DNA of 64,000 nucleotides from Terrimonas ferruginea DSM 30193 (GTDB lineage: Bacteria; Bacteroidota; Bacteroidia; Chitinophagales; Chitinophagaceae), in assembly GCF_000425585.1 (NCBI RefSeq), contig NZ_KE384398.1, positions 62,001-126,000 of the forward strand. Reading direction: 5' to 3'. The translations under genes and the position numbers were made by a program. Below, in pieces: positions 53,228 through 61,915 of this stretch; position 1 is the stretch's first letter, and each line of letters begins with the position of its first letter. The notes under the pieces are model-generated. The model did no database searches and was not told the DNA's origin. It was given only the letters and a program-made list of their open reading frames with translations.

Positions 53228-53450
53228 ATGGTGAATGGTGAATGGTCAATGGTGAATGGTGAATCGTGAGTCGTCAATCGTGAATAAATAGCCTTATAAC
53301 TTATTACTTAATACTTATTACTTACGCCCGAAGTATCGGGCGGCCGTTTCACCTTACACCTTAGGCCGAAGCTTCGGCCCGAAGTATCGGCGGCTTTTTC
53401 ACCTTACGCCTTATACCTCACTTATTACTTAATACTTATTACTTACTACT
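53223..53450. repeat. Heptamer arrays and palindromes after the J-protein gene
   Basis: Nine NGTSAAT units (53223-53285) start within the stop codon of the preceding gene; five ACTTANN/CCTTANN units follow (53292-53326), then cores GGCCGTTTCACC and GGCTTTTTCACC, CCGAAGTATCGG and CCGAAGCTTCGG palindromes, and a second ACTTANN run (53402-53447). Confidence 0.8.
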
Positions 53451-53460
53451 CAAAAAAAAT

Positions 53461-53490
53461 ACCCCCCGATGAAAACACCGGGGGGAACAA
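53461..53490 (-). terminator. GC hairpin after ftsZ
   Basis: CCCCCCG (53462-53468) pairs with CGGGGGG (53479-53485). On the minus strand it is followed by TATTTTTTTT, as expected for a terminator of ftsZ. Confidence 0.65.
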
Positions 53491-53529
53491 CTAAAAACAC
53501 GTTTCCAAGAATAGTTCATTGGAACAGAA

Positions 53530-53560
53530 ACAGCCCGGCAGTCATGCCAGGCTGTTCTTT
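53530..53560. terminator. Hairpin at the ftsZ 3' end
   Basis: AACAGCCCGGCA pairs with TGCCAGGCTGTT just past the ftsZ stop (53563). T-rich on the plus side only, so its direction is uncertain; it may be the first of two stops for the dcw transcript. Confidence 0.6.
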
Positions 53561-53562
53561 TA

Positions 53563-55503
53563 TTAGTCGGGTTTTTTACCGTCTAAGAAAGTATTGATTG
53601 TGCTGATATTGCCCTGATTCTTTCCGTCAGAGGACACTTCGTAATTGCTATAGAAATTTTCGATATGAGAATTACTGTTGTATAATTCCATGTTGCGGCG
53701 GATGTATGCCGGCACAGTTTCAAACTCATTATTCGGGTCGTTTGCGTTTACGTTGAACGACAGATTACGCAATTTCTGTAACCGTTCAAATGCCCTACGT
53801 TTTTGATCCTCCGCTTCGTCCTGCATCGCAGGTTCCTCAACAGAAGACGGCAAAGGTTGCTGAGTCTGGTCGGCCAACGGCTCATCCGCCGCCGGAATGT
53901 CATCCCGCACGACCAGGTGCATGTGGAGATCAGGTAAAATTTCCTCTCTCGGGGTAGTAGCACTGGCTTGCGGAACCGGTTCTTCGGCAGAAGGTATTGA
54001 GGTTGATACCTCTGGTTTTGTTTCCGCGTAAATATTGGACGGTCTGGCCAGGTAGCCCCCGGAAGCTGCAGGCGACGGGGCACTACTATCTTTAATACTG
54101 TTTTGTTGAGTCTCTTCGTTTCGAGAGGTAACGGATTCAGTTTTCGTGGACGAATTTATACCAATATCATTTCCTGTGTAAAACATCTTATCAACAGTAG
54201 AATTACCAACTATCTGATTCGTAATTTTACCTGGTGTTTCTTCTATTTTTTCTTTGATTTCATGCCCGGAAAACAGATCAAAATGCATAACCGGTTCTTC
54301 TTCACGAACATATTCTTCCGTACTGAAATCCTGCACTGATGGCATCGGCACCTCAGGTGCTTCATCCACCAGTTGAGGGGCCAGCGGATCAGCCTGCGTT
54401 ACCGGTTCGGTTTTTACTTCTGCCTTCTTCGGAGTTTCCCCGAGTACCATTACGATCTTTTCTTCCTTCGGTTCTTCCTTGCGTAGCACCGGTTTTACAA
54501 ACGGATCTTTGTGCTGAAAGCCTGTTGCGATCAAGGTAATACCTACCTGGTCGCCCAGGGTATTGTCATAACCAAGACCAAGGATCACATCCGTATTCTC
54601 GCCAGCCTGGCTCAGCAGATGGCTTTGAATGATCTCTACTTCGTCCATCGTAAATTCATGTTCACCTTCGGCAGAGTTGATGTTGATGAGAATCCATTTC
54701 GCTCCGCGGATATCATTATCATTCAGCAATGGCGAGTTCAATGCTTCTTCAATCGCATTCTGTGCACGGTTTTCTCCGGATGCCTGTGCATTACCCAGAA
54801 TCGCCACACCACCATTCCGCATTACAGTGCATACGTCCGCAAAGTCGACGTTGATCTGACCGGTGCTGTTGATTACATCGGTGATACATTTTGCCGCAGT
54901 CGCCAGTACATTGTCGGCCTTATCAAAGGCTTCACGCATTTTGAGGTTGCCGAATTGATGACGCAGTTTATCATTGCTGATCACGAGCAGCGTGTCCACA
55001 TAGGATTTCAGCATCTTGATACCTTCCTCCGCCTGCAATTGACGCTTGCGTCCTTCATAGGCAAAAGGAGTAGTAACAATACCTACGGTCAGGATGCCCA
55101 GGTCTTTGCAGATCTTCGCAATGATGGGTGCGCCACCCGTTCCCGTACCACCACCCATACCGGCAGTGATGAAAGCCATCTTGGTATTTACTTCCAGTAT
55201 ACGTTTTATTTCTTCGAGCGACTCTTCCGTTGCCTGACGGCCAATCTCGGGATTAGCGCCGGCACCAAGTCCTTGTGTCAGATGTGGTCCGAGTTGTACA
55301 CGATTAGGGATTTCGCTATTGGCAAGCGCCTGCGCATCGGTGTTGCAAACAATAAAGTTTACACCCTCGATCTGCTGGCTGAACATATGATTAACTGCAT
55401 TGCTTCCTCCACCGCCTACACCAATCACTTTGAGTATGGATGATTTTTCTTTAGGCAAATCAAAATGTATCATAACGTTTGAATTTAAAACTTCATTATC
55501 CAT
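53563..55503 (-). CDS. ftsZ: Cell-division GTPase FtsZ (long form)
   Basis: A 646-residue tubulin homologue that forms the Z ring. The start of the GTPase is at [15 protein letters not shown] (26-40), the tubulin signature GGGTGTG is at 117-123 and NTDAQAL is in the nucleotide pocket. The globular part ends near 330. An unusually long acidic/Pro-rich linker (about 340-590) follows, then the FtsA-binding C-terminal peptide with [10 protein letters not shown], and 30 more residues ([14 protein letters not shown]) to the end. E. coli FtsZ is 383 residues; long linkers are usual in Bacteroidota. It is the last gene of the dcw operon. Confidence 0.97.
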   Translation of the reverse strand: MDNEVLNSNVMIHFDLPKEKSSILKVIGVGGGGSNAVNHMFSQQIEGVNFIVCNTDAQALANSEIPNRVQLGPHLTQGLGAGANPEIGRQATEESLEEIKRILEVNTKMAFITAGMGGGTGTGGAPIIAKICKDLGILTVGIVTTPFAYEGRKRQLQAEEGIKMLKSYVDTLLVISNDKLRHQFGNLKMREAFDKADNVLATAAKCITDVINSTGQINVDFADVCTVMRNGGVAILGNAQASGENRAQNAIEEALNSPLLNDNDIRGAKWILININSAEGEHEFTMDEVEIIQSHLLSQAGENTDVILGLGYDNTLGDQVGITLIATGFQHKDPFVKPVLRKEEPKEEKIVMVLGETPKKAEVKTEPVTQADPLAPQLVDEAPEVPMPSVQDFSTEEYVREEEPVMHFDLFSGHEIKEKIEETPGKITNQIVGNSTVDKMFYTGNDIGINSSTKTESVTSRNEETQQNSIKDSSAPSPAASGGYLARPSNIYAETKPEVSTSIPSAEEPVPQASATTPREEILPDLHMHLVVRDDIPAADEPLADQTQQPLPSSVEEPAMQDEAEDQKRRAFERLQKLRNLSFNVNANDPNNEFETVPAYIRRNMELYNSNSHIENFYSNYEVSSDGKNQGNISTINTFLDGKKPD

Positions 55504-55549
55504 AGATCCTGAAGTAGTTTTATTGATAGGTTAGTAAGTTTCTTTACTG

Positions 55550-56926
55550 TTACAGGTGCTGATCTTCTTCTTCTTTGAACAGGTCGATGATCCGGTCTTT
55601 GAACTTACCCCAGAAACCTGTCAGGTTTTTGCGTTTCTTCATTTCCCCCTCGCCGATTTGTTCTTCGAATTCTTCTTCCATCGGCATCATCTCTGTTTGC
55701 TGACGCAATGTTTCCGGTACATCTACTTTACGGAAATCTTTTTCAAATTCTTTCCGGTTGTGCTCGTAGTCATCATACCCTTTCAGGATAAGACCGATAC
55801 AGGTGGAGTAAGTAGGCTTCGCCAGTTCTTCGATATGTCCGGCTGCCAGGTGTTCATTGGGAAATCCAATGCGCGCAGGCAAACCTGTGGTGTATTCTGT
55901 CAGCTGGATCAGGTGACGCAATTGCGAACCACCACCGGTGAGTACGATACCGCCGTTCAACTGACGGTTGTCCATGCCCACTTGTTTCAGATGATAGGTA
56001 ACGAAATCGAGGATCTCACTCATACGTGCCTGGATGATGTTCGCCAGGTTCTTCACGCTGATTTCTTTGGCCGGCATACCACGCAATCCGGGGATCGTGA
56101 TGTAGGCATTCGCTTTGGCTTCATTAGCAAGCGCACTGCCAAACTGTGTTTTCATTTGCTCGGCCTGCGTTTTTAACACTCCCAAACCTGTTTTGATATC
56201 GTTGGTGATGTTTTCACCAGCGAAAGGAATAACAGCCGTGTGACGCAATACGCCTTCGGCAAACACGGCGAGGTCGGTTGTACCGCCACCGATGTCCACG
56301 ATAGCCACACCCGCTTCCAGGTCTTCCTGCGCCATTACAGCAGAGGAAGAAGCGAGCGGTTGCAACACCAGGTCTTTGGTATGCAGTCCGGATTTCTCCA
56401 CGCTGCGGTTGATGTTGCGGATTGCATTTTTATCACCGGTGATGATATGGAAGTTCGCGCCCAGCTTTACACCGCCATAACCAATCGGCTTCACGATGTT
56501 CTGGAAATTATCCACGGTGTATTCCTGCGGGATCACATCGATGATCTGATCACCGGCAGGGATATATGTTTTGTACTGATCGGAGATCAGCTGATCAATT
56601 TCTTTTTGCGTGATTTCTTCATCGTTCGACTGGCGAACGAGGTCGCCGCGGGTCTGAAGGCTTTTGATATGATGACCTGCAATACCAACATATACCTCGT
56701 TGATCTCGAGATTGGGGTTGGAAGCAAAGCAGTTGTCCAGCGCAGCGCGGATGGCTTTGATGGTCTCATCGATATTCAATACCTGACCGTGCTTCACACC
56801 ATTGGAATTGGATTTGCCAAATCCAAGGATGTCGAGCTTGCCGTACTCATTCTTCCGGCCGGCTATGACTGCGATCTTGGTGGTGCCAATATCGAGTCCG
56901 ACAATAATGGGTTGTTCAGTACTCAT
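55550..56926 (-). CDS. ftsA: Cell-division protein FtsA
   Basis: A 458-residue actin-like ATPase that ties FtsZ to the membrane. The phosphate-1 loop VGLDIGTTKIAVIAG is at the N-terminus, VDIGGGTTDLAVF is phosphate 2 and the adenosine motif LTGGGSQLRHL is near 355. An SHS2/1C domain sits in between. The C-terminal tail has KNLTGFWGKFKDRIIDLFKE, an amphipathic helix for membrane binding. It lies between ftsQ and ftsZ (gap 46 bases to ftsZ), the standard dcw order. Confidence 0.96.
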   Translation of the reverse strand: MSTEQPIIVGLDIGTTKIAVIAGRKNEYGKLDILGFGKSNSNGVKHGQVLNIDETIKAIRAALDNCFASNPNLEINEVYVGIAGHHIKSLQTRGDLVRQSNDEEITQKEIDQLISDQYKTYIPAGDQIIDVIPQEYTVDNFQNIVKPIGYGGVKLGANFHIITGDKNAIRNINRSVEKSGLHTKDLVLQPLASSSAVMAQEDLEAGVAIVDIGGGTTDLAVFAEGVLRHTAVIPFAGENITNDIKTGLGVLKTQAEQMKTQFGSALANEAKANAYITIPGLRGMPAKEISVKNLANIIQARMSEILDFVTYHLKQVGMDNRQLNGGIVLTGGGSQLRHLIQLTEYTTGLPARIGFPNEHLAAGHIEELAKPTYSTCIGLILKGYDDYEHNRKEFEKDFRKVDVPETLRQQTEMMPMEEEFEEQIGEGEMKKRKNLTGFWGKFKDRIIDLFKEEEDQHL

Positions 56927-56941
56927 GTTCTTATGTTGTTT

Positions 56942-58081
56942 TTAGTTGTTTGCTCTTCTTGGCGGCATTACTGCACGCGGTGTCCGCCTGTCTGCGGGAT
57001 TGTTATTGTTGTTTGTTGTCCGTTGCGCGGGTCTGGCAGCCTGCCTTGGCGCTGCCGGTGCGGCATTGCTCCTGCTGTTGTCCGTCCGTGGCGTCGCAGC
57101 TGCGGGTGTTGCCGGTGTTCTTGCTACCGTATCCGCCACAGGCCGTTCTTCCGTTTCCCCCAATTCTGCCGAAGGCACCAATGGCCTTGTTGCCTGAACC
57201 GCCGGCATCACTTCCATCATGTCGTTCATCTGGCGCGACTGGCGAAGCAGGTCTTCCACATTTCTCCGCAATTGGATTGAATCCACTTTCGATGGTGTAC
57301 CTTTTACTCCCACCACCTGACCGGCAAATCCAACGTCCACGACAGGATAACGGTCCATTCCTGTTTTGCTTAGTACCTGCTGATAAAACACATAAAGCCG
57401 GCGAAATTTTTTCTCTATGTCTTTTCCATCTCCCAACCGCACAATATGATTACCTACCACCGGCGTCATTTCGTAGGTCCAGCATCCCTCACCACATGTT
57501 ACCAGGTCGATCTGCGATACCTGTGCACTCCAGAACGGATCGCTGTCAACGAATGATGCAATGCCGACCATTTCTTTGAGCACGGTACTGTCAGCTTTGG
57601 TGTACTTATTCTTCACCGGAAATCCGCTGAACACGGGCACGCGCGCCGTAATTTTATCGGACAAAGGCAATTGCTGACCTGCCGTATCGATATAAAAAGA
57701 TCTTCCACCGGTATTGAAAATGCGCGCTACCGGCACCCGCTCTGTTACATTTACATGCAATACATTTTTGCTGTCGAAATACAATTCCGCGTTGCGTACC
57801 CAGTTATTGTCTTCCAGCAGTTGTTCCATCTTATGCAGATTGAACGACCCCATTTGTTGTCCCGTGATGGGACCGCGGGCTGCGGCTGTCAGCAGTTTCA
57901 AGATTTCCTGTTTATCAAGAAATAATTCCTGCTTGCTGCCTTCGACATTTATTTCATATCCCTTGCAGGCTTCTTTGTTCTGACGGCCCATTGCTGCGAC
58001 GAGCAACGTGAGCATACCTCCTCCGATCACCAGCCACATGATGAGTAACAAAACTTTCCGTATGGATATTTTTCTGCTCAT
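56942..58081 (-). CDS. ftsQ: Cell-division protein FtsQ/DivIB with basic tail
   Basis: A 379-residue bitopic protein with a short cytosolic N-terminus, one transmembrane helix (about 9-30) and a periplasmic POTRA-like domain that starts with VEGSKQELFLDKQEILKL. The body contains WVRNAELYFDSKNVLHVNVT and the conserved ERVPVARIF strand. From about residue 315 the protein ends in a low-complexity Pro/Ala/Arg/Asn tail (PAAPRQAARPAQRTT and NNNNNPADRR) rich in positive charge, not part of the E. coli protein. The start overlaps the murC stop by 4 bases, so translation is coupled. Confidence 0.92.
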   Translation of the reverse strand: MSRKISIRKVLLLIMWLVIGGGMLTLLVAAMGRQNKEACKGYEINVEGSKQELFLDKQEILKLLTAAARGPITGQQMGSFNLHKMEQLLEDNNWVRNAELYFDSKNVLHVNVTERVPVARIFNTGGRSFYIDTAGQQLPLSDKITARVPVFSGFPVKNKYTKADSTVLKEMVGIASFVDSDPFWSAQVSQIDLVTCGEGCWTYEMTPVVGNHIVRLGDGKDIEKKFRRLYVFYQQVLSKTGMDRYPVVDVGFAGQVVGVKGTPSKVDSIQLRRNVEDLLRQSRQMNDMMEVMPAVQATRPLVPSAELGETEERPVADTVARTPATPAAATPRTDNSRSNAAPAAPRQAARPAQRTTNNNNNPADRRTPRAVMPPRRANN

Positions 58082-59517
58082 GCCAATGCTTCCCTGAACG
58101 GTTTCACGAGTGTATCGATATCGCCGGCGCCGGCCGTGATCAACAACTCTCCGAACTCACCGTTCATCGAAGGTTTATAGGTATCCTGCAACCAGGACAT
58201 TATTTTATCTTTTTCAATGATCGAAACTTTTGCGTGCTGCATCTTTTCTGCAATGATCTCACTTATTACCCCTTCCAACGGCAACTCTCTCGCAGGATAG
58301 ATCGGTAATAATATTACCTGGTCGGCCAGGTCCAGCACTTCGGCAAATCCCTCCACAAAGTCGCGCGTGCGGGTAAAGAGATGCGGCTGAAAGATGACGG
58401 TGCATCGGCGTCCCGGAAACAAGGCACGCGCGCCGTTTATCAGCGGACGCAATTCTTCCGGATGATGCGCATAGTCATCTATGTAAACCAGCTTATCATT
58501 CTTCACCTGGTACTCAAACCGGCGGCGTACTCCCCTGAATGAGGCCACCGCTTTGCGGATCAGTTCTGCATCGATTCCCAATGAATCGGCTACCGCGATG
58601 GCGGCTACCATGTTCTCCACGTTATGCATACCGCCCATGTTGAGGCGAACACTTTCAATTCGTTTATCCGTCAGCACTACATCGAAATCATAACTGCCCT
58701 GGTCCATGCGGATGTTGGCAGCGTATGCATCGGCCTGATCGTTCTGCAAACTGTATGCTAACAATCTGTCGGCCTTCAACTCGCGGCCTCTGTGCAGGCC
58801 ATGTTGCTTCACGAGCAGACCGCCGGGTTTGATGCAACCGGCGAAATCGATGAACGCCTGTTCCACTGCATCACCGCTGCCGTAGATATCGAGATGATCC
58901 GCATCCATGGCAGTAACTACGGCTATATCGGGACTTAATTTCAAAAAACTTCTGTCGTATTCATCTGCTTCGATCACACATACATTACGCGGATCGCTCC
59001 AGAAATTGGTGCCGTAATTAGCGGCGATGCCACCAAGAAAAGCATTGCAACCATAACCGGTATCGCGCAGCAGGTGAGCTACCATGGTGGTGATGGTTGT
59101 TTTGCCATGCGTACCTGCGATACAGATATTAAAAGAACCCGCGGAAATGATCTGCAATACGTCACTTCTTTTTACCACCATCATTCCGTGCTCGCGGCAA
59201 TAGGCCAATTCTTTATTGCCTGCGGGAATGGCCGGCGTATACACCACCAGGTCCGGTGAAGAAGGAACGGTTGTTACTTCTTCCGTATAATGTACCGGAA
59301 TTCCCTCTGCCTCGAGTGCCTGGGTCAATACCGTCGATGTGCGATCATAACCACTCACGATTACACCACGCGCATGAAAATAGCGTGCTACTGCACTCAT
59401 GCCGATTCCTCCAATGCCAATGAAATACACTTCGCGGATCGAGTCCAGCGACAGCGTGCCTCCATGACCACCGGCCACGGGTTGAGGAAATCGTTGTATG
59501 GTGATATTGCTTTTCAC
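58078..59517 (-). CDS. murC: UDP-N-acetylmuramate-L-alanine ligase
   Basis: A 479-residue Mur ligase that adds L-Ala to UDP-MurNAc, the first peptide step of murein synthesis. It begins with an unusual 25-residue lead (FPQPVAGGHGG) before the UDP-binding motif FIGIGGIGMS (32-41). The ATP-binding loop GTHGKTT is at 135-141; VIEADEYDRSFL contains the metal-binding Glu; and the C-terminal domain has YIDDYAHHPEELR, which fixes the family as MurC. It lies between murG and ftsQ, with a 4-base overlap at its 3' end. Confidence 0.96.
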   Translation of the reverse strand: MKSNITIQRFPQPVAGGHGGTLSLDSIREVYFIGIGGIGMSAVARYFHARGVIVSGYDRTSTVLTQALEAEGIPVHYTEEVTTVPSSPDLVVYTPAIPAGNKELAYCREHGMMVVKRSDVLQIISAGSFNICIAGTHGKTTITTMVAHLLRDTGYGCNAFLGGIAANYGTNFWSDPRNVCVIEADEYDRSFLKLSPDIAVVTAMDADHLDIYGSGDAVEQAFIDFAGCIKPGGLLVKQHGLHRGRELKADRLLAYSLQNDQADAYAANIRMDQGSYDFDVVLTDKRIESVRLNMGGMHNVENMVAAIAVADSLGIDAELIRKAVASFRGVRRRFEYQVKNDKLVYIDDYAHHPEELRPLINGARALFPGRRCTVIFQPHLFTRTRDFVEGFAEVLDLADQVILLPIYPARELPLEGVISEIIAEKMQHAKVSIIEKDKIMSWLQDTYKPSMNGEFGELLITAGAGDIDTLVKPFREALA

Positions 59518-59518
59518 T

Positions 59519-60616
59519 TTATTTATTGCTTATCCGTTGCAGTATTTCCAAAGCAATTACCTCATCGGCATTGTGCACTGCCAGCGAACGGATATGGTCG
59601 CTCATTTCCTTTTGTTTTTCTTCATCGATTGCCAGGGCCGTTACCACAGGCAGCAACTGTTCTTTTACTTCACTGTCCGGGATCATGATGGCAGCCTTTT
59701 GATTGACCAGTTGCCGGGCATTCACGGTCTGGTGATCTTCAGCTGCGTATGGATACGGGACAAATACCACCGGTTTTCCTGCCACACATACTTCTGCTAC
59801 GGTCATCGCTCCCGCTCGGGCAACAATGATATCGGCAGCGGCATAAGCATATTCCATTTTAGTAATGAAATCGGATGCCCATACCCCTGTTTTATTTTTT
59901 ACGCGCTCAATGGCTGTAGCGGCATAAGGTTTTCCCGTTTGCCAGATCACCTGCAATCCTGCAGCGATCAATTCATCCAGATCTGCATTTACGGCTTCAT
60001 TTAGCGAACGCGCACCGAGACTTCCACCAACCACGAGCAATGTTTTTTGTCCGGGCTTCAGCGAAAAAAAATTCAATCCTTCTTCCTGTGTTACCTCTGA
60101 GGCGGCGATCGTTGCACGTACCGGATTACCGGTTACCTGCGTACGATCGGCCGGGAAAAATTTTCCCATGCCCGGCGTACCGGTGAATATGCGGGTAGCT
60201 TTTTTCCCCAGCATAATATTCGACTTACCAGCAAATGAATTCGATTCATGAATGAAAGTGAGGATGCCTTTGGATTGCGCATAGCGCAATACCGGAAAGC
60301 TGGAATAACCTCCCACACCTATCACCGCATCCGGTTTGAAGCCACCAATGATTTTTCTGACCTGGAAAAAACTTTTGATCAGCTTGAATGGCAAACCAAG
60401 ATTTTTTAACAAAGAACTTCTGTTGTACCCCGCGATATCCAATCCTTCGATCCGGTAACCCGCCTGGGGTACTTTTTCCATTTCCATTTTTCCCTTTGCA
60501 CCGATGAACAGGAATTCGGTTGCCGGCTCTATTTTCTTAATGGCATTGGCAATGGCGACAGCGGGAAAAATATGTCCGCCCGTTCCTCCTCCTGCTATGA
60601 TGATGCGTTTGCTCAA
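59519..60616 (-). CDS. murG: UDP-N-acetylglucosamine transferase MurG
   Basis: A 365-residue GT28 glycosyltransferase that makes lipid II by adding GlcNAc to lipid I. The N-terminal glycine-rich GGGTGGHIFPAVAIA and later GVGGYSSFPV are donor/acceptor loops; VVGGSLGARSLNEAV opens the second Rossmann domain; GAMTVAEVCVAGKPVVFVPY contains the UDP-GlcNAc-contacting GAxT...E block. It acts at the cytosolic membrane face. The ATG at 60616 follows ftsW by 11 bases. Confidence 0.97.
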   Translation of the reverse strand: MSKRIIIAGGGTGGHIFPAVAIANAIKKIEPATEFLFIGAKGKMEMEKVPQAGYRIEGLDIAGYNRSSLLKNLGLPFKLIKSFFQVRKIIGGFKPDAVIGVGGYSSFPVLRYAQSKGILTFIHESNSFAGKSNIMLGKKATRIFTGTPGMGKFFPADRTQVTGNPVRATIAASEVTQEEGLNFFSLKPGQKTLLVVGGSLGARSLNEAVNADLDELIAAGLQVIWQTGKPYAATAIERVKNKTGVWASDFITKMEYAYAAADIIVARAGAMTVAEVCVAGKPVVFVPYPYAAEDHQTVNARQLVNQKAAIMIPDSEVKEQLLPVVTALAIDEEKQKEMSDHIRSLAVHNADEVIALEILQRISNK

Positions 60617-60627
60617 TTGTTTTGTTT

Positions 60628-61905
60628 TTATGCTTCCGCCGTTTCTGCCAATGGTTTATTTCCTTCCGACTGCTCCACGTTTCTCGATACGCTCAGGATG
60701 ATGCCGATCGACAAACAGGTAAACAGGAAACTCGATCCACCCATACTCACCAGCGGCAACGTCACACCCGTTACCGGAAAAAGATTGACCGTTACAGCCA
60801 TGTTGGCAATCGCCTGTATGGCCAGCGTAAAGCTCAGCCCCAATGCCAGGAACGCGCCGAAAGCGAAGGGGCATTTTTTAAAAATGCGTATACACCTGAA
60901 CAGAAATACCAGGTATACGAATATGATAAAGGCTCCTCCGATCAAGCCGTACTCTTCAATAATGATGGCAAAGATGAAATCGTTGTAGGCCTGCGGCAGG
61001 TAGTCACGTGTTGTGCTGTTGCCCGGACCTACGCCCATCAGACCGCCTTTTGCGATAGCGATCTTGGCCTGGTTCACCTGGTACATTTCATCGTTGTCGG
61101 CATCTTTACCCCCGTACATAAAATTCTCTACGCGGCCGACCCATGTGTTCACCCTTGCGAGCAAACTGCCGGAGGTCTTTCCGCTCACCACCGGTTCATC
61201 ACCACCCGAGCTATGCCTGATCATGGCCGCCGAGATCAATAAGACCAGCGGGATGCAGGCAATTCCGATGACCAGCAGGATGTGTTTGCCATTGGCTCTT
61301 CCGATAAACAGCAGCATCAGGCAACTTGCGCCCAGCAACAAAGCGGTAGACAGGTTGGCCGGTGCGATGAGCATACAAGTAATGGCCACGGGGATCATTA
61401 CCGGAATAAATCCTTTCTTAAAATCTTTGATCACCTGTTGTTTCCGGCTGAGCAAACGCGCGAGATACATAAACAAGGCGAGTTTGGCCAGGTCGGAGGT
61501 CTGCATGGTCATGTTGATGATCGGCAGACGGATCCAACGGCTTCCTTCGTTCATCCGCACACCGAAGAACAAGGTGTAGAAGAGCAAAGGAATGGTCAGC
61601 AGGAAAAGTATTTTGGCCACTTTTGAATAGATCGTATAGTTGACGCGGTGAGCGAAATAGATCACCATGATCCCGATCATGATAAAAGCTACCTGTTTGA
61701 ACAGGTATACTTCCGTGTTGCCCTTGTAATTTTTATAAGCAAGCGAACCGGTGGCACTGTACACGGCTAATAATGACACGAGGGTCAGCAGGACCACGAG
61801 CGCCCAGATGACCTTGTCACCACGTGTGTGTTTTTGCAGGCCCGATCCCCACTTGCGTGGTTCGGGTGCCGGTGTTTGTGCTATTTCAGCGGTTACGTCC
61901 ATCAA
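60628..61905 (-). CDS. ftsW: SEDS glycosyltransferase FtsW
   Basis: A 425-residue SEDS-family membrane protein with about ten helices that polymerises lipid II at the septum. Diagnostic segments are GSRWIRLPIINMTMQTSDLA (the SRW turn and conserved Asp of helix 5-6), the YNDFIFAIIIEEYGLIGG block and the final PLVSMGGSSFLFTCLSIG. A position inside the dcw operon between murD and murG favours FtsW rather than RodA. The ATG at 61905 follows murD by 10 bases; a short acidic N-terminal tail precedes helix 1. Confidence 0.95.
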   Translation of the reverse strand: MMDVTAEIAQTPAPEPRKWGSGLQKHTRGDKVIWALVVLLTLVSLLAVYSATGSLAYKNYKGNTEVYLFKQVAFIMIGIMVIYFAHRVNYTIYSKVAKILFLLTIPLLFYTLFFGVRMNEGSRWIRLPIINMTMQTSDLAKLALFMYLARLLSRKQQVIKDFKKGFIPVMIPVAITCMLIAPANLSTALLLGASCLMLLFIGRANGKHILLVIGIACIPLVLLISAAMIRHSSGGDEPVVSGKTSGSLLARVNTWVGRVENFMYGGKDADNDEMYQVNQAKIAIAKGGLMGVGPGNSTTRDYLPQAYNDFIFAIIIEEYGLIGGAFIIFVYLVFLFRCIRIFKKCPFAFGAFLALGLSFTLAIQAIANMAVTVNLFPVTGVTLPLVSMGGSSFLFTCLSIGIILSVSRNVEQSEGNKPLAETAEA

Positions 61906-61915
61906 TTGTTTTATC

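Noticed and set aside
54511-55443. 310-residue plus-strand frame across ftsZ
   Set aside because: It is a shadow of the well-supported ftsZ coding strand and shows no family features.
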